Shown here one piece after another: positions 1 to 8,234 of a stretch of DNA of 64,000 nt. The position numbers and the translations under genes were made by a program. The stretch is from Pseudofrankia sp. DC12 (lineage in GTDB: Bacteria; Actinomycetota; Actinomycetes; Frankiales; Frankiaceae). The stretch's first letter is position 1. Each line of letters begins with the position of its first letter. Below the pieces are notes generated by a model. That model searched no databases. It worked only from the letters and a program-made list of their open reading frames with translations, and was not told where the DNA came from. The stretch covers positions 3,922,540 through 3,986,539 of the forward strand of contig NZ_KQ031391.1 of the NCBI RefSeq assembly GCF_000966285.1, written 5' to 3'.

Positions 1-435
1 CATGCGGCAGATGATCAGGCCTACGGCCAGCAGCGGCAGCCCGGTGATCGTGATCGCGAGCCCGCTACCGAGGGTCAGAAGGACGACCATCGAGACGAAC
101 CCGGCGATGGCTAGCGGCAGGTTCAGCAGCTCGAACGCGACCTGTTTCCAGGCCCGCGCACCGATCCCCAGCAGGGGAATCGGCTCCGTCGCCGGCTTCC
201 GCGCATCCAGCGGCGAGGCCCCCGCGGCGCTGGCCAGGGCGGCCGGCGCATCGGCGGGACGAGGCGGCGGCCCCTCGGCAACTTCGGCTTCGGCGTCGCG
301 CTGCGCCCAGGCACCCGCCGCCTCGGCGTCGTTCTTTTCCGAGGCATCCTCTGCTACGGCGTCGTTCTTTTCCGAAACGCCCAGGTACGGCTTGCCGGGA
401 ATGGCGCGTTCCGCTGCCACACGATCGGGTTCCAC
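1..435 (-). CDS. Sensor-domain membrane protein, N-terminal part (runs off the window)
   Basis: The frame runs from a GTG at 435 to the window edge (145 codons) without a stop. The first ~95 residues are an Ala/Glu/Pro-rich linker containing two copies of SEKNDA. A tract near residues 97-145 (WKQVAFELLNLPLAIAGF, then two hydrophobic stretches) resembles the putative sensor domain that precedes histidine kinases in streptomycetes and relatives. The rest, and any kinase domain, lies outside. A GTG at 465 is an alternative start; 435 is chosen because AGGCTGGAG sits just upstream. The function is inferred from a short hydrophobic match only. Confidence 0.55.
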   Translation of the reverse strand, partial: MEPDRVAAERAIPGKPYLGVSEKNDAVAEDASEKNDAEAAGAWAQRDAEAEVAEGPPPRPADAPAALASAAGASPLDARKPATEPIPLLGIGARAWKQVAFELLNLPLAIAGFVSMVVLLTLGSGLAITITGLPLLAVGLIICRM

Positions 436-612
436 GGCTCCAGCCTGCCTTGTCGTCCCGGCCACGCACCATAGGCCGAGCCCGCCGGCCCTGGTCGGGA
501 GAACCCCACCCTGCGCCGGGGGTGTGAGGGCGTGGCCGGCGCGTCGCGAGCTGTGGCCCGGTCGTGCCAGGTGGTACCGGTCGACGTCGGCGGCGGGTCC
601 CCAGATAACACT

Positions 613-1053
613 GTGACCGTGACAGCGGCGCAGGCAGGCTACTCGGGGACCCCGATGGTGCGGAAGCTCGGCGTCAAGGCCGGACAACTGGTCGTGCTGT
701 GCGGGGCGCCAGCAGGCTGGACCATCCCGGACCTGCCGGCCGACGTGACAAGCCGGCGGTTCGCCGAGCCGCCAGCCGTCGAACCGCCCAGCGCTGCGGA
801 TCTCGTCGTCGCCTTCTGCCGGACGCCCGACGAGCCGGCGGCCGCGATCGCCGGCTTCGGGCAGGTCGTCTTCCCGGCTGGCGCGCTGTGGATCGCCTGG
901 CCACGCCGGGCGGCCGGCCACCGCAGCGATGTCACCGAGAACCTGATCCGCGACGAGGCCCTGCCGCTCGGCCTGGTCGACACCAAGGTCGCCGCCCTGG
1001 ACACCGACTGGTCCGGCCTCAAACTCGTCTGGCGCAAGGAACGGCGGAAGTAG
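613..1053 (+). CDS. DUF3052-family protein
   Basis: A protein of 146 residues. The family hallmarks are visible: an N-terminal GYSGTPMVRKLGVKAGQLV segment, a central PAGALWIAWPRR strand, and a C-terminal LVDTKVAALDTDWSGLKLVWR motif. The family is common in actinobacteria and has no established biochemical role. GTG 613 is chosen because homologues begin only a few residues before GYSGTP; GTG 619 is nearly equivalent. It stands alone between the partial sensor gene on the other strand and the amidohydrolase downstream. Confidence 0.8.
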   Translation: MTVTAAQAGYSGTPMVRKLGVKAGQLVVLCGAPAGWTIPDLPADVTSRRFAEPPAVEPPSAADLVVAFCRTPDEPAAAIAGFGQVVFPAGALWIAWPRRAAGHRSDVTENLIRDEALPLGLVDTKVAALDTDWSGLKLVWRKERRK

Positions 1054-1322
1054 CCGCGCTGCCGCCATTGCCAGCGTGGGCGGCCGAGGTAGGCGGCGAG
1101 GCGGTCGACGAGGGGCCGACAAGCGGTACCGCGAGCCGGCATGACCGGTTCCGGCGGCGTCATACCCGTAGAGGCCAGGTCCAGGGGATGTAACAGCAGG
1201 TCGGTAGCGTGCCGGCAGCTGCGACGGTACGGACTGGCAAGGCAGACGTGCGATGTGCGTCAGCCCTGCGGAGCGGGTTCGCGCCGGCAAGAGGAGCCGT
1301 GTGCGGGGACGAGGGAGCGGGA

Positions 1323-2756
1323 ATGGATGCCGGCGAGGTGGGCGCGGCCGCGTTGACGGTGGTCAACGCGCTGCTGCTGACGATGGCGGACGGGGTGGAG
1401 CCGTTCCGTGGCTGGTTGACCGTCGATGCGGACGGCACGATCTCCGGAATCGGGCCCGGCGACCCGCCAGCGGCGCCTTCGACCGGCGAGGCCGGCGCCG
1501 CCCCGGCGGCCGGGACCGCGCTGGACGTGGGCGGGGCGATCGTCGCTCCGGGGTTCATCTCCGCGCACAGCCACCTGTTCATGTCCGGCCTCCGCGGCCT
1601 CGGCGTAGGCGAGACGCTGTACGGCTGGCTTGCCGAGAACATGGCGGTTCTGACCGGAGCCGGCGTCGAGGACCTGTACTGGTTCACCCTGCACGGCGGC
1701 CTGGACTTCGCCCGCAACGGCATAACCTCGGCGTTCAACTTCGCCCAGAGCCGGGTGATCTGGAAGTACGACCCGCAGGTCGGCAGCGCCAGCCTTGGGA
1801 AGGTCCATCCGGTCGACTTCCTGACCCGCCAGGTCGACGCGGGCGCCGACGCCGGCATTCGGGTGATGTCCGCGATCCGGCTCGATGACGAGGCCTTCCC
1901 CGAGCGGCAGGTTCTCGACACGTTCGCCCAGGTGGCCGACTACATCGAGGCGAACGTGCCACCCCTGCTCAACCTCGGTGCCGCAATCTTCGGTGCCGTC
2001 CAGTGGGCCGCCACGTCCCGCACCGCCGCCGTGGAGGCCGCGCTGATGCGTCGACACGGCGTGATCAACCAGGCGCACTTCGTCGAGACGGCGGAGGCGC
2101 TTGAGCAGCAGCGGGCCAAGTTCTCCTGGTATGACGAGGCCGGCATCCTGGGCCCGCGTTTCCTGTTCGGCCACTTCGTCCACCCGACCGACGAGATGGT
2201 CAGCAGAGCCGCGGTCGCCGGTGCCGGGATGGTGTGGCAACCGACGTCGAACGGCCGCCTCGGCTCGGGAATCGCCGACATTCCACGGCTGCGGGCGGCG
2301 GGCATCCGGATCGGGGTCGGTCTGGACGACCAATCGTGCACTGACATCTCCGACCCGTTTCAGAACATGCGGATCGGGATCTACACCTTGCGCGCCCTGC
2401 ATTCCGACGCGAAGGTGCTGATGCCGCGGGAAATGCTGAGGATGCACACTCTAGGTTCCGCGGAGGTGCTTGGCGTCGCGGACCGGCTTGGCAGCCTGGA
2501 GGTCGGCAAACACGCGGACTTTCTGGTCGTGGATCCCCGCGAGCCGGATACCGGTCCCATCTGGGATATCTACGCCACGTACGCCTTCGCCTGCGGGTTG
2601 CGTAACCTCAAGCAGGTCTACGTCGGCGGCAAGCCGGTCTATGACGCCGCCGAGCCGCCGTCCGAACTGACCGTCGCCGCGACGACCGAGCTGCATGCCC
2701 GGGTCGCACATGCGGCCCGGGCGGCCGGCGTCACGCCCGGGCCGTTTGCCTTCTGA
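1323..2756 (+). CDS. Amidohydrolase of the ATZ/TRZ (SsnA-like) family
   Basis: A metal-dependent hydrolase of 477 residues with the usual composite fold: an N-terminal beta-sandwich half, a TIM barrel and a C-terminal return. Metal ligands are visible: H82-S-H84 in APGFISAHSHL, QAHFVET near 240, FGHFVHP near 280 and the aspartate in GVGLDDQSCTD. The family deaminates or dechlorinates purines, pyrimidines and triazines; the substrate cannot be told here. The ATG at 1323 is preceded by GGGAGCGGGA. It converges on the Nudix gene, with only 18 nt between the stops. Confidence 0.82.
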   Translation: MDAGEVGAAALTVVNALLLTMADGVEPFRGWLTVDADGTISGIGPGDPPAAPSTGEAGAAPAAGTALDVGGAIVAPGFISAHSHLFMSGLRGLGVGETLYGWLAENMAVLTGAGVEDLYWFTLHGGLDFARNGITSAFNFAQSRVIWKYDPQVGSASLGKVHPVDFLTRQVDAGADAGIRVMSAIRLDDEAFPERQVLDTFAQVADYIEANVPPLLNLGAAIFGAVQWAATSRTAAVEAALMRRHGVINQAHFVETAEALEQQRAKFSWYDEAGILGPRFLFGHFVHPTDEMVSRAAVAGAGMVWQPTSNGRLGSGIADIPRLRAAGIRIGVGLDDQSCTDISDPFQNMRIGIYTLRALHSDAKVLMPREMLRMHTLGSAEVLGVADRLGSLEVGKHADFLVVDPREPDTGPIWDIYATYAFACGLRNLKQVYVGGKPVYDAAEPPSELTVAATTELHARVAHAARAAGVTPGPFAF

Positions 2757-2774
2757 TCTCGGCCCGGCCCGCGG

Positions 2775-3215
2775 TCATCCTCCGAGCAGAGCCAGCAAGC
2801 CCGGAGGTAGCAGCGTGGGCACCGATGGGTCAGGGTTCCGGAACCGCGAGATCGGCTGCCAGCTGACCTCGTCGTTCGCGTCGAGGACCTTGCCGAGCTG
2901 ATCACGCGCGTAGAACGACGCATCGACGAGGTCGGCGGCGAAGACGAAGGCGATCTCGTGATGCGGCCGGCCTTCCCATTGGAAGACGTTCTCCAGCACC
3001 CCCAGCAGCCCGACGTTCGTCAACTCCGCGCCGAGCTCCTCGCGCAGCTCACGGTGCACCGCCTCGACCGCCCGCTCGCCGAACTCGACCCCGCCGCCCA
3101 GCGGCCGGAAGATCCGCTGGCCGTCGACGCGGTCGACGCCTTCGTAGACCAGGAGGTCCTCACCACGCCGCACGGCCGCGAGTGCGATAGGCCGAATCCG
3201 CAATGATTTCACCAC
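2775..3215 (-). CDS. Nudix hydrolase
   Basis: A protein of 146 residues carrying a full Nudix box at about residues 40-63: GGGVEFGER, seven residues, then RELREELG. This is the Mg-binding loop that hydrolyses nucleoside diphosphates linked to another moiety. The rest of the chain is the plain Nudix fold, with no extra domain to fix the substrate. GTG 3215 is chosen because a TAACGT hexamer lies 7 nt upstream (leaderless start). GTG 3212, 5 nt after AGGA, is the alternative. Confidence 0.85.
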   Translation of the reverse strand: MVKSLRIRPIALAAVRRGEDLLVYEGVDRVDGQRIFRPLGGGVEFGERAVEAVHRELREELGAELTNVGLLGVLENVFQWEGRPHHEIAFVFAADLVDASFYARDQLGKVLDANDEVSWQPISRFRNPDPSVPTLLPPGLLALLGG

Positions 3216-3222
3216 GTCCTGG

Positions 3223-3228
3223 ACGTTA
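3223..3228 (-). promoter_or_regulatory. Probable -10 hexamer of a leaderless Nudix transcript
   Basis: TAACGT on the minus strand ends 7 nt before GTG 3215. An 11-bp palindrome, CCGATGATCGG, lies just upstream at 3230-3240 and could be an operator. The promoter is inferred from spacing only. Confidence 0.45.
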
Positions 3229-3317
3229 GCCGATGATCGGCGACCATACGGGCGACTTTGGCGTGGACCTGTCGGAGGCACGTTCCCCGCGGTCGGTCAG
3301 CCCGTCAGCCCCGCCAA

Positions 3318-3545
3318 TCAACGGCTGAGGTACCGGCGGATCGGCCAAGCTTGTCGGTGGGCGTGCTTCTCGCCGCCCTGGGCGGCCACATCGGTCCGGA
3401 CTGTGTCCATGTCGACGGCCTTGGCCTGCGTGATGAGGTCCTCCAACGCTGCCTCCGGCAGGGCGCCCGGCTGGCACTGGCTCTGTTCCCGCGGTCTCCG
3501 TCGGTTGCCACCGATCACGCGGCGCCACCGGTCACGCGGCGCCAC
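3318..3545 (-). CDS. Possible hypothetical protein or gene remnant
   Basis: A 75-codon frame whose middle, ALPEAALEDLITQAKAVDMD, reads like genuine helical protein. Its first ~12 codons fall inside a 17-bp tandem repeat, so the start is doubtful. I do not recognise the family. It may be the C-terminal remnant of a decayed gene. The rest of the gap between the Nudix gene and 3845 shows no other convincing coding frame. Confidence 0.25.
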   Translation of the reverse strand: MAPRDRWRRVIGGNRRRPREQSQCQPGALPEAALEDLITQAKAVDMDTVRTDVAAQGGEKHAHRQAWPIRRYLSR

Positions 3546-3565
3546 CGGTCACGCGGCGCCACCGG
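3507..3565. repeat. 17-bp tandem repeat, about 3.5 copies
   Basis: Three consecutive 17-bp units of the form GCCACCGGTCACGCGGC start at 3507, 3524 and 3541, and a partial fourth starts at 3558. The first copy differs at one base. The period is not a multiple of three, so it is unlikely to be a coding repeat. Confidence 0.85.
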
Positions 3566-3587
3566 GCCGAGACCGTGGCCCGCGTTC

Positions 3588-3613
3588 GGGCCGGCTCAGC
3601 GGGCCGGCTCAGC
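3588..3613. repeat. 13-bp perfect tandem duplication
   Basis: GGGCCGGCTCAGC occurs twice head to tail (3588-3600 and 3601-3613), shortly after the 17-bp repeat array. It adds to the impression of slippage-prone non-coding DNA. Confidence 0.8.
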
Positions 3614-3844
3614 GGCCCGGGTCGTGGTGCTCCGGTCTCGGCCTGACCTTGGTCGGCCCATGGCGAGCCGCCTCGAGGTGGGCTCTGCTCAGGAGGCCCG
3701 GGCCAACACCCCACAATGTGGAAAACGCTTTCGAAATCTCGAGCGAGGCGCTTTCCGGTAACCCGGCCGATGGTTTCTGAGGTGCCCGTCAGCCTGCGCA
3801 AAATTCGCTGGACGCCGGTCGGAGCCGGCCCGGAGGATGGCTCC

Positions 3845-4474
3845 ATGCTGAGCCCGACCCGTTACCATGATCGTTTCGTCGCCGACCACGCGGCCGTGCG
3901 CGCCGTCCTGGATGAGGCACTGTTCTGTCACGTCGGCGTCGTCGTCGACGGCCGGCCGCACGTGCTTCCCACGCTGCACGCCCGCGTCGGCGACACTCTG
4001 TGCGTACACGGATCAACGGCGGCGAGGATTCTTGCGGCGGGCCGCTCCGGGCCTTTGCCGGTATGCATAACGGTCTCGCTGCTCGACGGGCTGGTGATCG
4101 CCCGGTCCGCGTTTCACCATTCGTTGAACTACCGGTCGGTCGTCGTGCACGGCGATGCCCGCCTGGTCACCGGCGCGGCGGAGAAGGGCCGGATGCTGGA
4201 CGCCCTGGTCGACCGGGTCGGCACCGACCGGTCCGCCCAGTGCCGCCCGCCGACGGCGAAGGAGCTCGCGGCGACGTCGGTGCTCGCCGTCGACCTCGCG
4301 GCCGAGACCACGGATGTCGCGCTCAAGACCCGGACCGGCGGGCCGATCGACGACGAGGCGGACCTCGTGCTCGGCCACTGGGCCGGCGTCGTGCCGGTTC
4401 GGCTCCACGCGGAGTCCCCGGAACCTGTGTGTGACCTCCCCATCCCGGCCGGTCTCGCGCCCTCCCTCAGGTAG
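3845..4474 (+). CDS. Pyridoxamine 5'-phosphate oxidase-like flavin-binding protein
   Basis: A protein of 209 residues. It shows the split-barrel pattern of the Pyridox_ox_2 group: AVLDEALFCHVGVVVDGRPHVLPT near the N-terminus, then LCVHGSTAAR, then the AFHHSLNYRSVVVHGDARLV core strands. Such proteins bind FMN or a related cofactor and often reduce or bind haem or F420 substrates; the real substrate is unknown. ATG 3845 has GGAGG 8 nt upstream, which outranks the further upstream starts in the same frame. It stands alone. Confidence 0.8.
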   Translation: MLSPTRYHDRFVADHAAVRAVLDEALFCHVGVVVDGRPHVLPTLHARVGDTLCVHGSTAARILAAGRSGPLPVCITVSLLDGLVIARSAFHHSLNYRSVVVHGDARLVTGAAEKGRMLDALVDRVGTDRSAQCRPPTAKELAATSVLAVDLAAETTDVALKTRTGGPIDDEADLVLGHWAGVVPVRLHAESPEPVCDLPIPAGLAPSLR

Positions 4475-4656
4475 GACTCGCCTGGTTGGCCTGGCCGACA
4501 TCCGGCGGGCATGGGCGGAAAATTCGGGGGACCGATGACATCGGCGCGGCGGGCAGGTCCAAGAAGCATCTCAGTGACCCCGCTCACGGACCAGGAAGCG
4601 CGCCGGCCAGGCAGCCACGTTTCCGCTGGTCCGTGCGTCGCAATGGAGGAGCCGCC

Positions 4657-5445
4657 ATGCCCAAGCCAGACAGCACCGTCGCCGGCGGACCGACCTGGAT
4701 CGACCTGATGACGAGCGACCCCGAAGCGGCCCGCGCCTTCTACGGAGAGCTGTTCGGCTGGACGGCCGACGCCGGTAGCGAGGAGTTCGGCGGATACTTC
4801 AACTTCCTGCGGGCGGGGGAGCAGATCGCCGGCGGTATAGGCTACCAGCCGGGGATGCCAGCCGAAGCGGTGGCCGACCGCTGGTCGGTCTACCTGCGTA
4901 CCGATGACGCGGAGAAGACGGTCGCCGCGGTCACCGAGCGCGGCGGCCAGGTGGTCGCCCCGCCCATGCCGGTCGCGGATCTGGGCGTGTTCGCGGTCGT
5001 CCTCGACCCCGGCGGCGCCGCCATCGGCCTGTGGCAGCCTGGCACTCACCCCGGGTTCGCGAAGGTCGGCGAGCCGGGTGCGCCCGTGTGGTTCGAGCTG
5101 TTCACCCGGGATTTCGCGGCTGTCCTCGACTTCTACCGGGACGCGTTCGGCTGGACCGTCCAGGTGGTGTCCGACACCGACGAGTTCCGCTACGCGACGC
5201 TGGTCAGCGCCACCGGTGAGCAGCAGGCTGGGGTCATGGACGCGAGCAGCTTCCTTCCGGCCGAAGCGCCGTCCAGCTGGTGGGTGTACTTCAACGTCGA
5301 GGACGCCGATGCGGCGCTCGCGAAGATCGTCCAGCTGGGCGGGAAGGCCATCCGGCAGCCTGAGGACACGCCCTACGGGCGACTCGCCGAAGCCGCCGAC
5401 GCGACCGGCGCCCCCTTCAAGATCATGGGCCCGAACAAGGGGTGA
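4657..5445 (+). CDS. Two-domain VOC (glyoxalase/bleomycin-resistance fold) protein
   Basis: A protein of 262 residues made of two vicinal-oxygen-chelate modules: residues ~10-125 (TWIDLMTSDPEAARAFYGEL) and ~140-260 (VWFELFTRDFAAVLDFYRDA). Each has the paired beta-alpha-beta-beta-beta units of the fold. It resembles the mycobacterial Cfp30B/Rv0577 group and streptomycete 'hydroxylase' proteins, whose reaction is uncertain. ATG 4657 has GGAGGA 6 nt upstream. The gene ends at a symmetric terminator shared with the convergent methyltransferase gene. Confidence 0.82.
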   Translation: MPKPDSTVAGGPTWIDLMTSDPEAARAFYGELFGWTADAGSEEFGGYFNFLRAGEQIAGGIGYQPGMPAEAVADRWSVYLRTDDAEKTVAAVTERGGQVVAPPMPVADLGVFAVVLDPGGAAIGLWQPGTHPGFAKVGEPGAPVWFELFTRDFAAVLDFYRDAFGWTVQVVSDTDEFRYATLVSATGEQQAGVMDASSFLPAEAPSSWWVYFNVEDADAALAKIVQLGGKAIRQPEDTPYGRLAEAADATGAPFKIMGPNKG

Positions 5446-5458
5446 CCGCCGCGAACTC

Positions 5459-5495
5459 GGTGAGCGCCCGGAGCCAGCGGGTTCAGGCGCTCACC
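5459..5495. terminator. Bidirectional terminator hairpin
   Basis: GGTGAGCGCC (5459-5468) pairs perfectly with GGCGCTCACC (5486-5495) across a 17-nt loop. It lies between the convergent stops at 5445 and 5520. No T-run follows, which is usual for actinobacterial hairpin terminators. Confidence 0.6.
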
Positions 5496-5519
5496 GGGTG
5501 GTCACCCCGGCCACCCCGG

Positions 5520-6293
5520 CTAGACGGCGGGTGCCTCGAAGATGTGGACCGGGCTGCGTAGCGCGCTCGAACGAGGGCGGTCCTGGTCTGGCAGCCGGCG
5601 TAGCCGCTCGATCGTCGGCTCGACCACCTCGGCCCACGTGTCGGTCGGGAGGTCCCACAGCCGGGACCAGAGCCGCTGCTCGACCTCCGCTGCCGCCTGC
5701 GCCGGGGTCGTCTCGCCGATCTCGCGCATGACGAAGAACTCCTCAACCAGCCGCAGTCCCGCCTGTTCGGCCGTCGTCCCCAGACTGGCGTCCTGCGCCT
5801 CGCGTTCCTTGAGCGAACCGCGTGCCAACTGTGCCTGCATGACCGCCATGACCTCGGTGATGTCCGAGATCTCGACGTTGGCCCCTCCGCCGACAACCGC
5901 CAACCGGCCGCCGGGCCGCAGGACTCGGGCGACCTCGGTGACGACCGCCGGTGCGTCCCCGACCAGGTGCATGACGTGGACGGCGAGACAGGCGTCCACA
6001 CAGCCGTCGGCAACCGGGAGCTTCGAGGCGTCGGCACGGGCCACTCGACCGGGCACCCGCCGCGCGGCGTAGGCGAGCATCCTTTCGGAAAGGTCGATGC
6101 CGACGACCTCCCAGCCCAGACCGGCGAACGCGGCGGCGATCAGGCCGGTACCCACCCCGATTTCCAGCAGCCGCCCATTCCGCGTCGGCAGGTGCGGCGC
6201 CAGGTCTTCGGCGACCAGGTAGCCGCGCCGCTCGCCACCCCTGGTCGCGTCGTAGCGGTCAGCCATCCGGTCAAAGTTGACGGAGTTCGGCAC
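5520..6293 (-). CDS. Class I SAM-dependent methyltransferase
   Basis: A protein of 257 residues. The N-terminal NFDRMADRYDATRGG is typical of Methyltransf_11/UbiE-like enzymes. SAM motif I is LLEIGVGTGLIAAAF (~43-57) and motif II is VVGIDLSERML; LAVHVMHLVGD and VLRPGGRLAVVGGG follow. The acceptor substrate is unknown. GTG 6293 is supported by a TAGGCT hexamer 6 nt upstream, consistent with a leaderless transcript. Confidence 0.83.
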   Translation of the reverse strand: MPNSVNFDRMADRYDATRGGERRGYLVAEDLAPHLPTRNGRLLEIGVGTGLIAAAFAGLGWEVVGIDLSERMLAYAARRVPGRVARADASKLPVADGCVDACLAVHVMHLVGDAPAVVTEVARVLRPGGRLAVVGGGANVEISDITEVMAVMQAQLARGSLKEREAQDASLGTTAEQAGLRLVEEFFVMREIGETTPAQAAAEVEQRLWSRLWDLPTDTWAEVVEPTIERLRRLPDQDRPRSSALRSPVHIFEAPAV

Positions 6294-6299
6294 GGCCTC

Positions 6300-6305
6300 A
6301 GCCTA
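6300..6305 (-). promoter_or_regulatory. Probable -10 hexamer, leaderless methyltransferase transcript
   Basis: TAGGCT on the minus strand ends 6 nt before the GTG at 6293. The spacing fits an actinobacterial leaderless promoter; there is no other support. Confidence 0.4.
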
Positions 6306-6502
6306 GGCGGCCTGGCTGGCCGGCTCAGCGCCTTCACCCATTGCTCATCGGCTCGGGCCCGACCATTCCTCGGCCGGGTGGACCGGGACCGGTCGGGTGC
6401 CGCCCCGCGGCGAGTCGAGTCCGGCGCCGGGCCGCTCGCGCACGTGGGCGTGCCCTCGCGCTGCGAGGGGCCGAAGCCGCCGTTCCGTGCCCCTGGTGCA
6501 AG

Positions 6503-7588
6503 ATGGCGGGACGGCGGGGCGGGTCTTGGTCGTGGATGGGAGCGGGCGTGGGTCAGGGGCTGCAGTGGCTGTCGCTGGTCGCGATCGTGGCCAGCCTGCC
6601 GGTGGTCGTGCTGATCAGCAACGTGCTGCACGAGATAGGGCATGCGCTGGCCGCGCTGGCGGTCGGGTATCGCGTCCGCGGGTTTGTCGTCGGCGGCACC
6701 AGCGCGGACTTCTCCCGCGACGGCGGCTTTCTGCAGTTCGGCCGCAAGTTCGGGCGGGCGGCGACGCTGATCTCGCCTGGAAGCGGCTGGATAACCGGCT
6801 GGCGGGGGATGGTCACCTACGGTGCCGGCGCCGCGGTGAACCTCTTCGTCGTCGTGGTGACGGCACCCGCGAGCATCGGCTGGGAGTTCGAGCACGGCGT
6901 CGTGGTGCAGCCGGGGGCGCACACCTACCTCCCGGTCGTCACGGTCTTCTTCTTCGTCGTGAACCTCGTCTTCCTGGTCGCGAACCTCATTCCACGGGTG
7001 CACTCGTCCGGCGCGGTGAGCGACGGGCAGCACCTGCTGAACCTGCTGCATTCGCGGCGGCTCATTGAGTGGATCAAGATTGGCGAGTCGTCGGTCGTCA
7101 TCGACCGGCCCCGAGCGCAGGTGTGGCATTTCCTCGACGACCCGCGCAACGTCACCAGCTACGACGACAGGGTCGAGCGCGTCTACCAGAAGCCCGGTAC
7201 GCCGGCGGGTGTCGGCCGGATTCTGGTGGCCCACATGGTCCCGGTCCCGCCGGCGACCGTCGGGGATGTCGTCGAGTCCGAGACCGTCGCGTTCGACCCG
7301 CCGCGGCGGATGATGGCGCGCGGCGCCCGTAACCACTCCCTGCGCGTCGAGACGGCGCTGCGCGCGGTCGGGCCGGACAGCACTCGGCTCACTCGGACCG
7401 CGTGGCTCGGGGCGAAGCCCCTCGCTCCAGAACAGCGCCAGCGCCTGCTCTCGACGCTCGGCGAAGCCGGTTCGCGGCTCTCCCAGGAGAACGAGCGGAT
7501 CCGGCGCATCCTCACGCCGGATACGACCGCGACGCTCGCGATTCCCGGAGCGCGGGCCCGCCGTCGCGCCCGCGCTCGCCGCGTCTAG
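6503..7588 (+). CDS. Membrane M50-type metalloprotease fused to an SRPBCC domain
   Basis: A protein of 361 residues with two parts. The first ~190 residues are membrane-embedded and carry the zinc motif HEIGH inside a hydrophobic helix (NVLHEIGHALAALAVGY), two or more further membrane segments, and a SDGQHLL segment after NLIP. That segment matches the second (DG) motif of site-2-protease-like M50 enzymes. Residues ~205-330 look like an SRPBCC/polyketide-cyclase domain (SSVVIDRPRAQVWHFLDDPRNVTSYDD), which usually binds a hydrophobic ligand. The fusion suggests ligand-gated proteolysis, but that is inference. The start is uncertain: ATG 6503, ATG 6536 and GTG 6548 are all possible. Its stop overlaps the convergent transposase remnant. 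Confidence 0.72.
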   Translation: MAGRRGGSWSWMGAGVGQGLQWLSLVAIVASLPVVVLISNVLHEIGHALAALAVGYRVRGFVVGGTSADFSRDGGFLQFGRKFGRAATLISPGSGWITGWRGMVTYGAGAAVNLFVVVVTAPASIGWEFEHGVVVQPGAHTYLPVVTVFFFVVNLVFLVANLIPRVHSSGAVSDGQHLLNLLHSRRLIEWIKIGESSVVIDRPRAQVWHFLDDPRNVTSYDDRVERVYQKPGTPAGVGRILVAHMVPVPPATVGDVVESETVAFDPPRRMMARGARNHSLRVETALRAVGPDSTRLTRTAWLGAKPLAPEQRQRLLSTLGEAGSRLSQENERIRRILTPDTTATLAIPGARARRRARARRV

Positions 7589-8011
7589 GACGCGTCTCGT
7601 GGATCTTCGGCTAGCCAGATGAAGATCGACACGATGATGATCTCGTTGTAGAAGTAGTGGGCGCGTTTGGTGTAGCCGGTCGCCCAACGCGCGCCACTGC
7701 TTGAGCCGGTTGAAGAACCGCTCGACGACGTTGCGGTTCTTGTAGCGCTCCTTGTCGAACTTCGGCGGTCGGCCGCCGGCGGAGCCGCGCCGGGCGCGGT
7801 TGTTCTTCTGGTCGGTGCGTTCGGGGATCGTGTGGCTGATGTTGCGGCGCCGCAGCTCGGTCCGGATCGCCTTCGAGCTGTAGCCCTTGTCCACGAGGAC
7901 ATGTTCGGGCCGGGTCCTCGGCCGGCCGGGACCGTCGCGGCCGACCCGAATCCCATCCATGACCGGTTCCGTGTGGGGCCGCGGTGGGCAAATGCTTGAC
8001 GCCGACGTCAA
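7585..8011 (-). pseudogene. IS5-family transposase remnant (truncated and frameshifted)
   Basis: The minus strand reads MDGIRV..GRPRTRPEHVLVDKGYSSKAIR, then KNRNVVERFFNRLKQWRALG, which is the C-terminal half of an IS5-group DDE transposase including its conserved E region. After RALG the frame breaks and continues one frame over as GYTKRAHYFYNEIIIVSIFI to the TAG at 7585-7587. The N-terminal half is missing beyond ~7980. No terminal inverted repeats are visible, so this is a dead fragment. Confidence 0.85.
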
Positions 8012-8234
8012 TATCTGGAACCTAGCTCACACGCCGTGACGACAGCTGGGGTGCCCGGCGCCGTGAGGCCGTTCCAGGTGTGGGCCGACAGGGCCGACAG
8101 CCGCCGGAAACCCGCGAACGCCTACCCGCTCCGGCGCCCGGGAACTCGCCTGGCCCGATTGGCCGGTTACAATTCTCCGGGCCGAAGTGGCAAAGGAAAC
8201 AGGGAAGGCGTATTTTACTGTCCGGGGAGTCGTA

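Noticed and set aside
3507-3565. Possible CRISPR array
   Set aside because: The units are directly adjacent with no spacers and only 17 bp long, so this is a simple tandem repeat. No other spaced repeat array or cas gene was seen.
7585-8011. Active insertion sequence
   Set aside because: The N-terminal half of the transposase is absent, the frame is shifted near its end, and no inverted repeats are visible.
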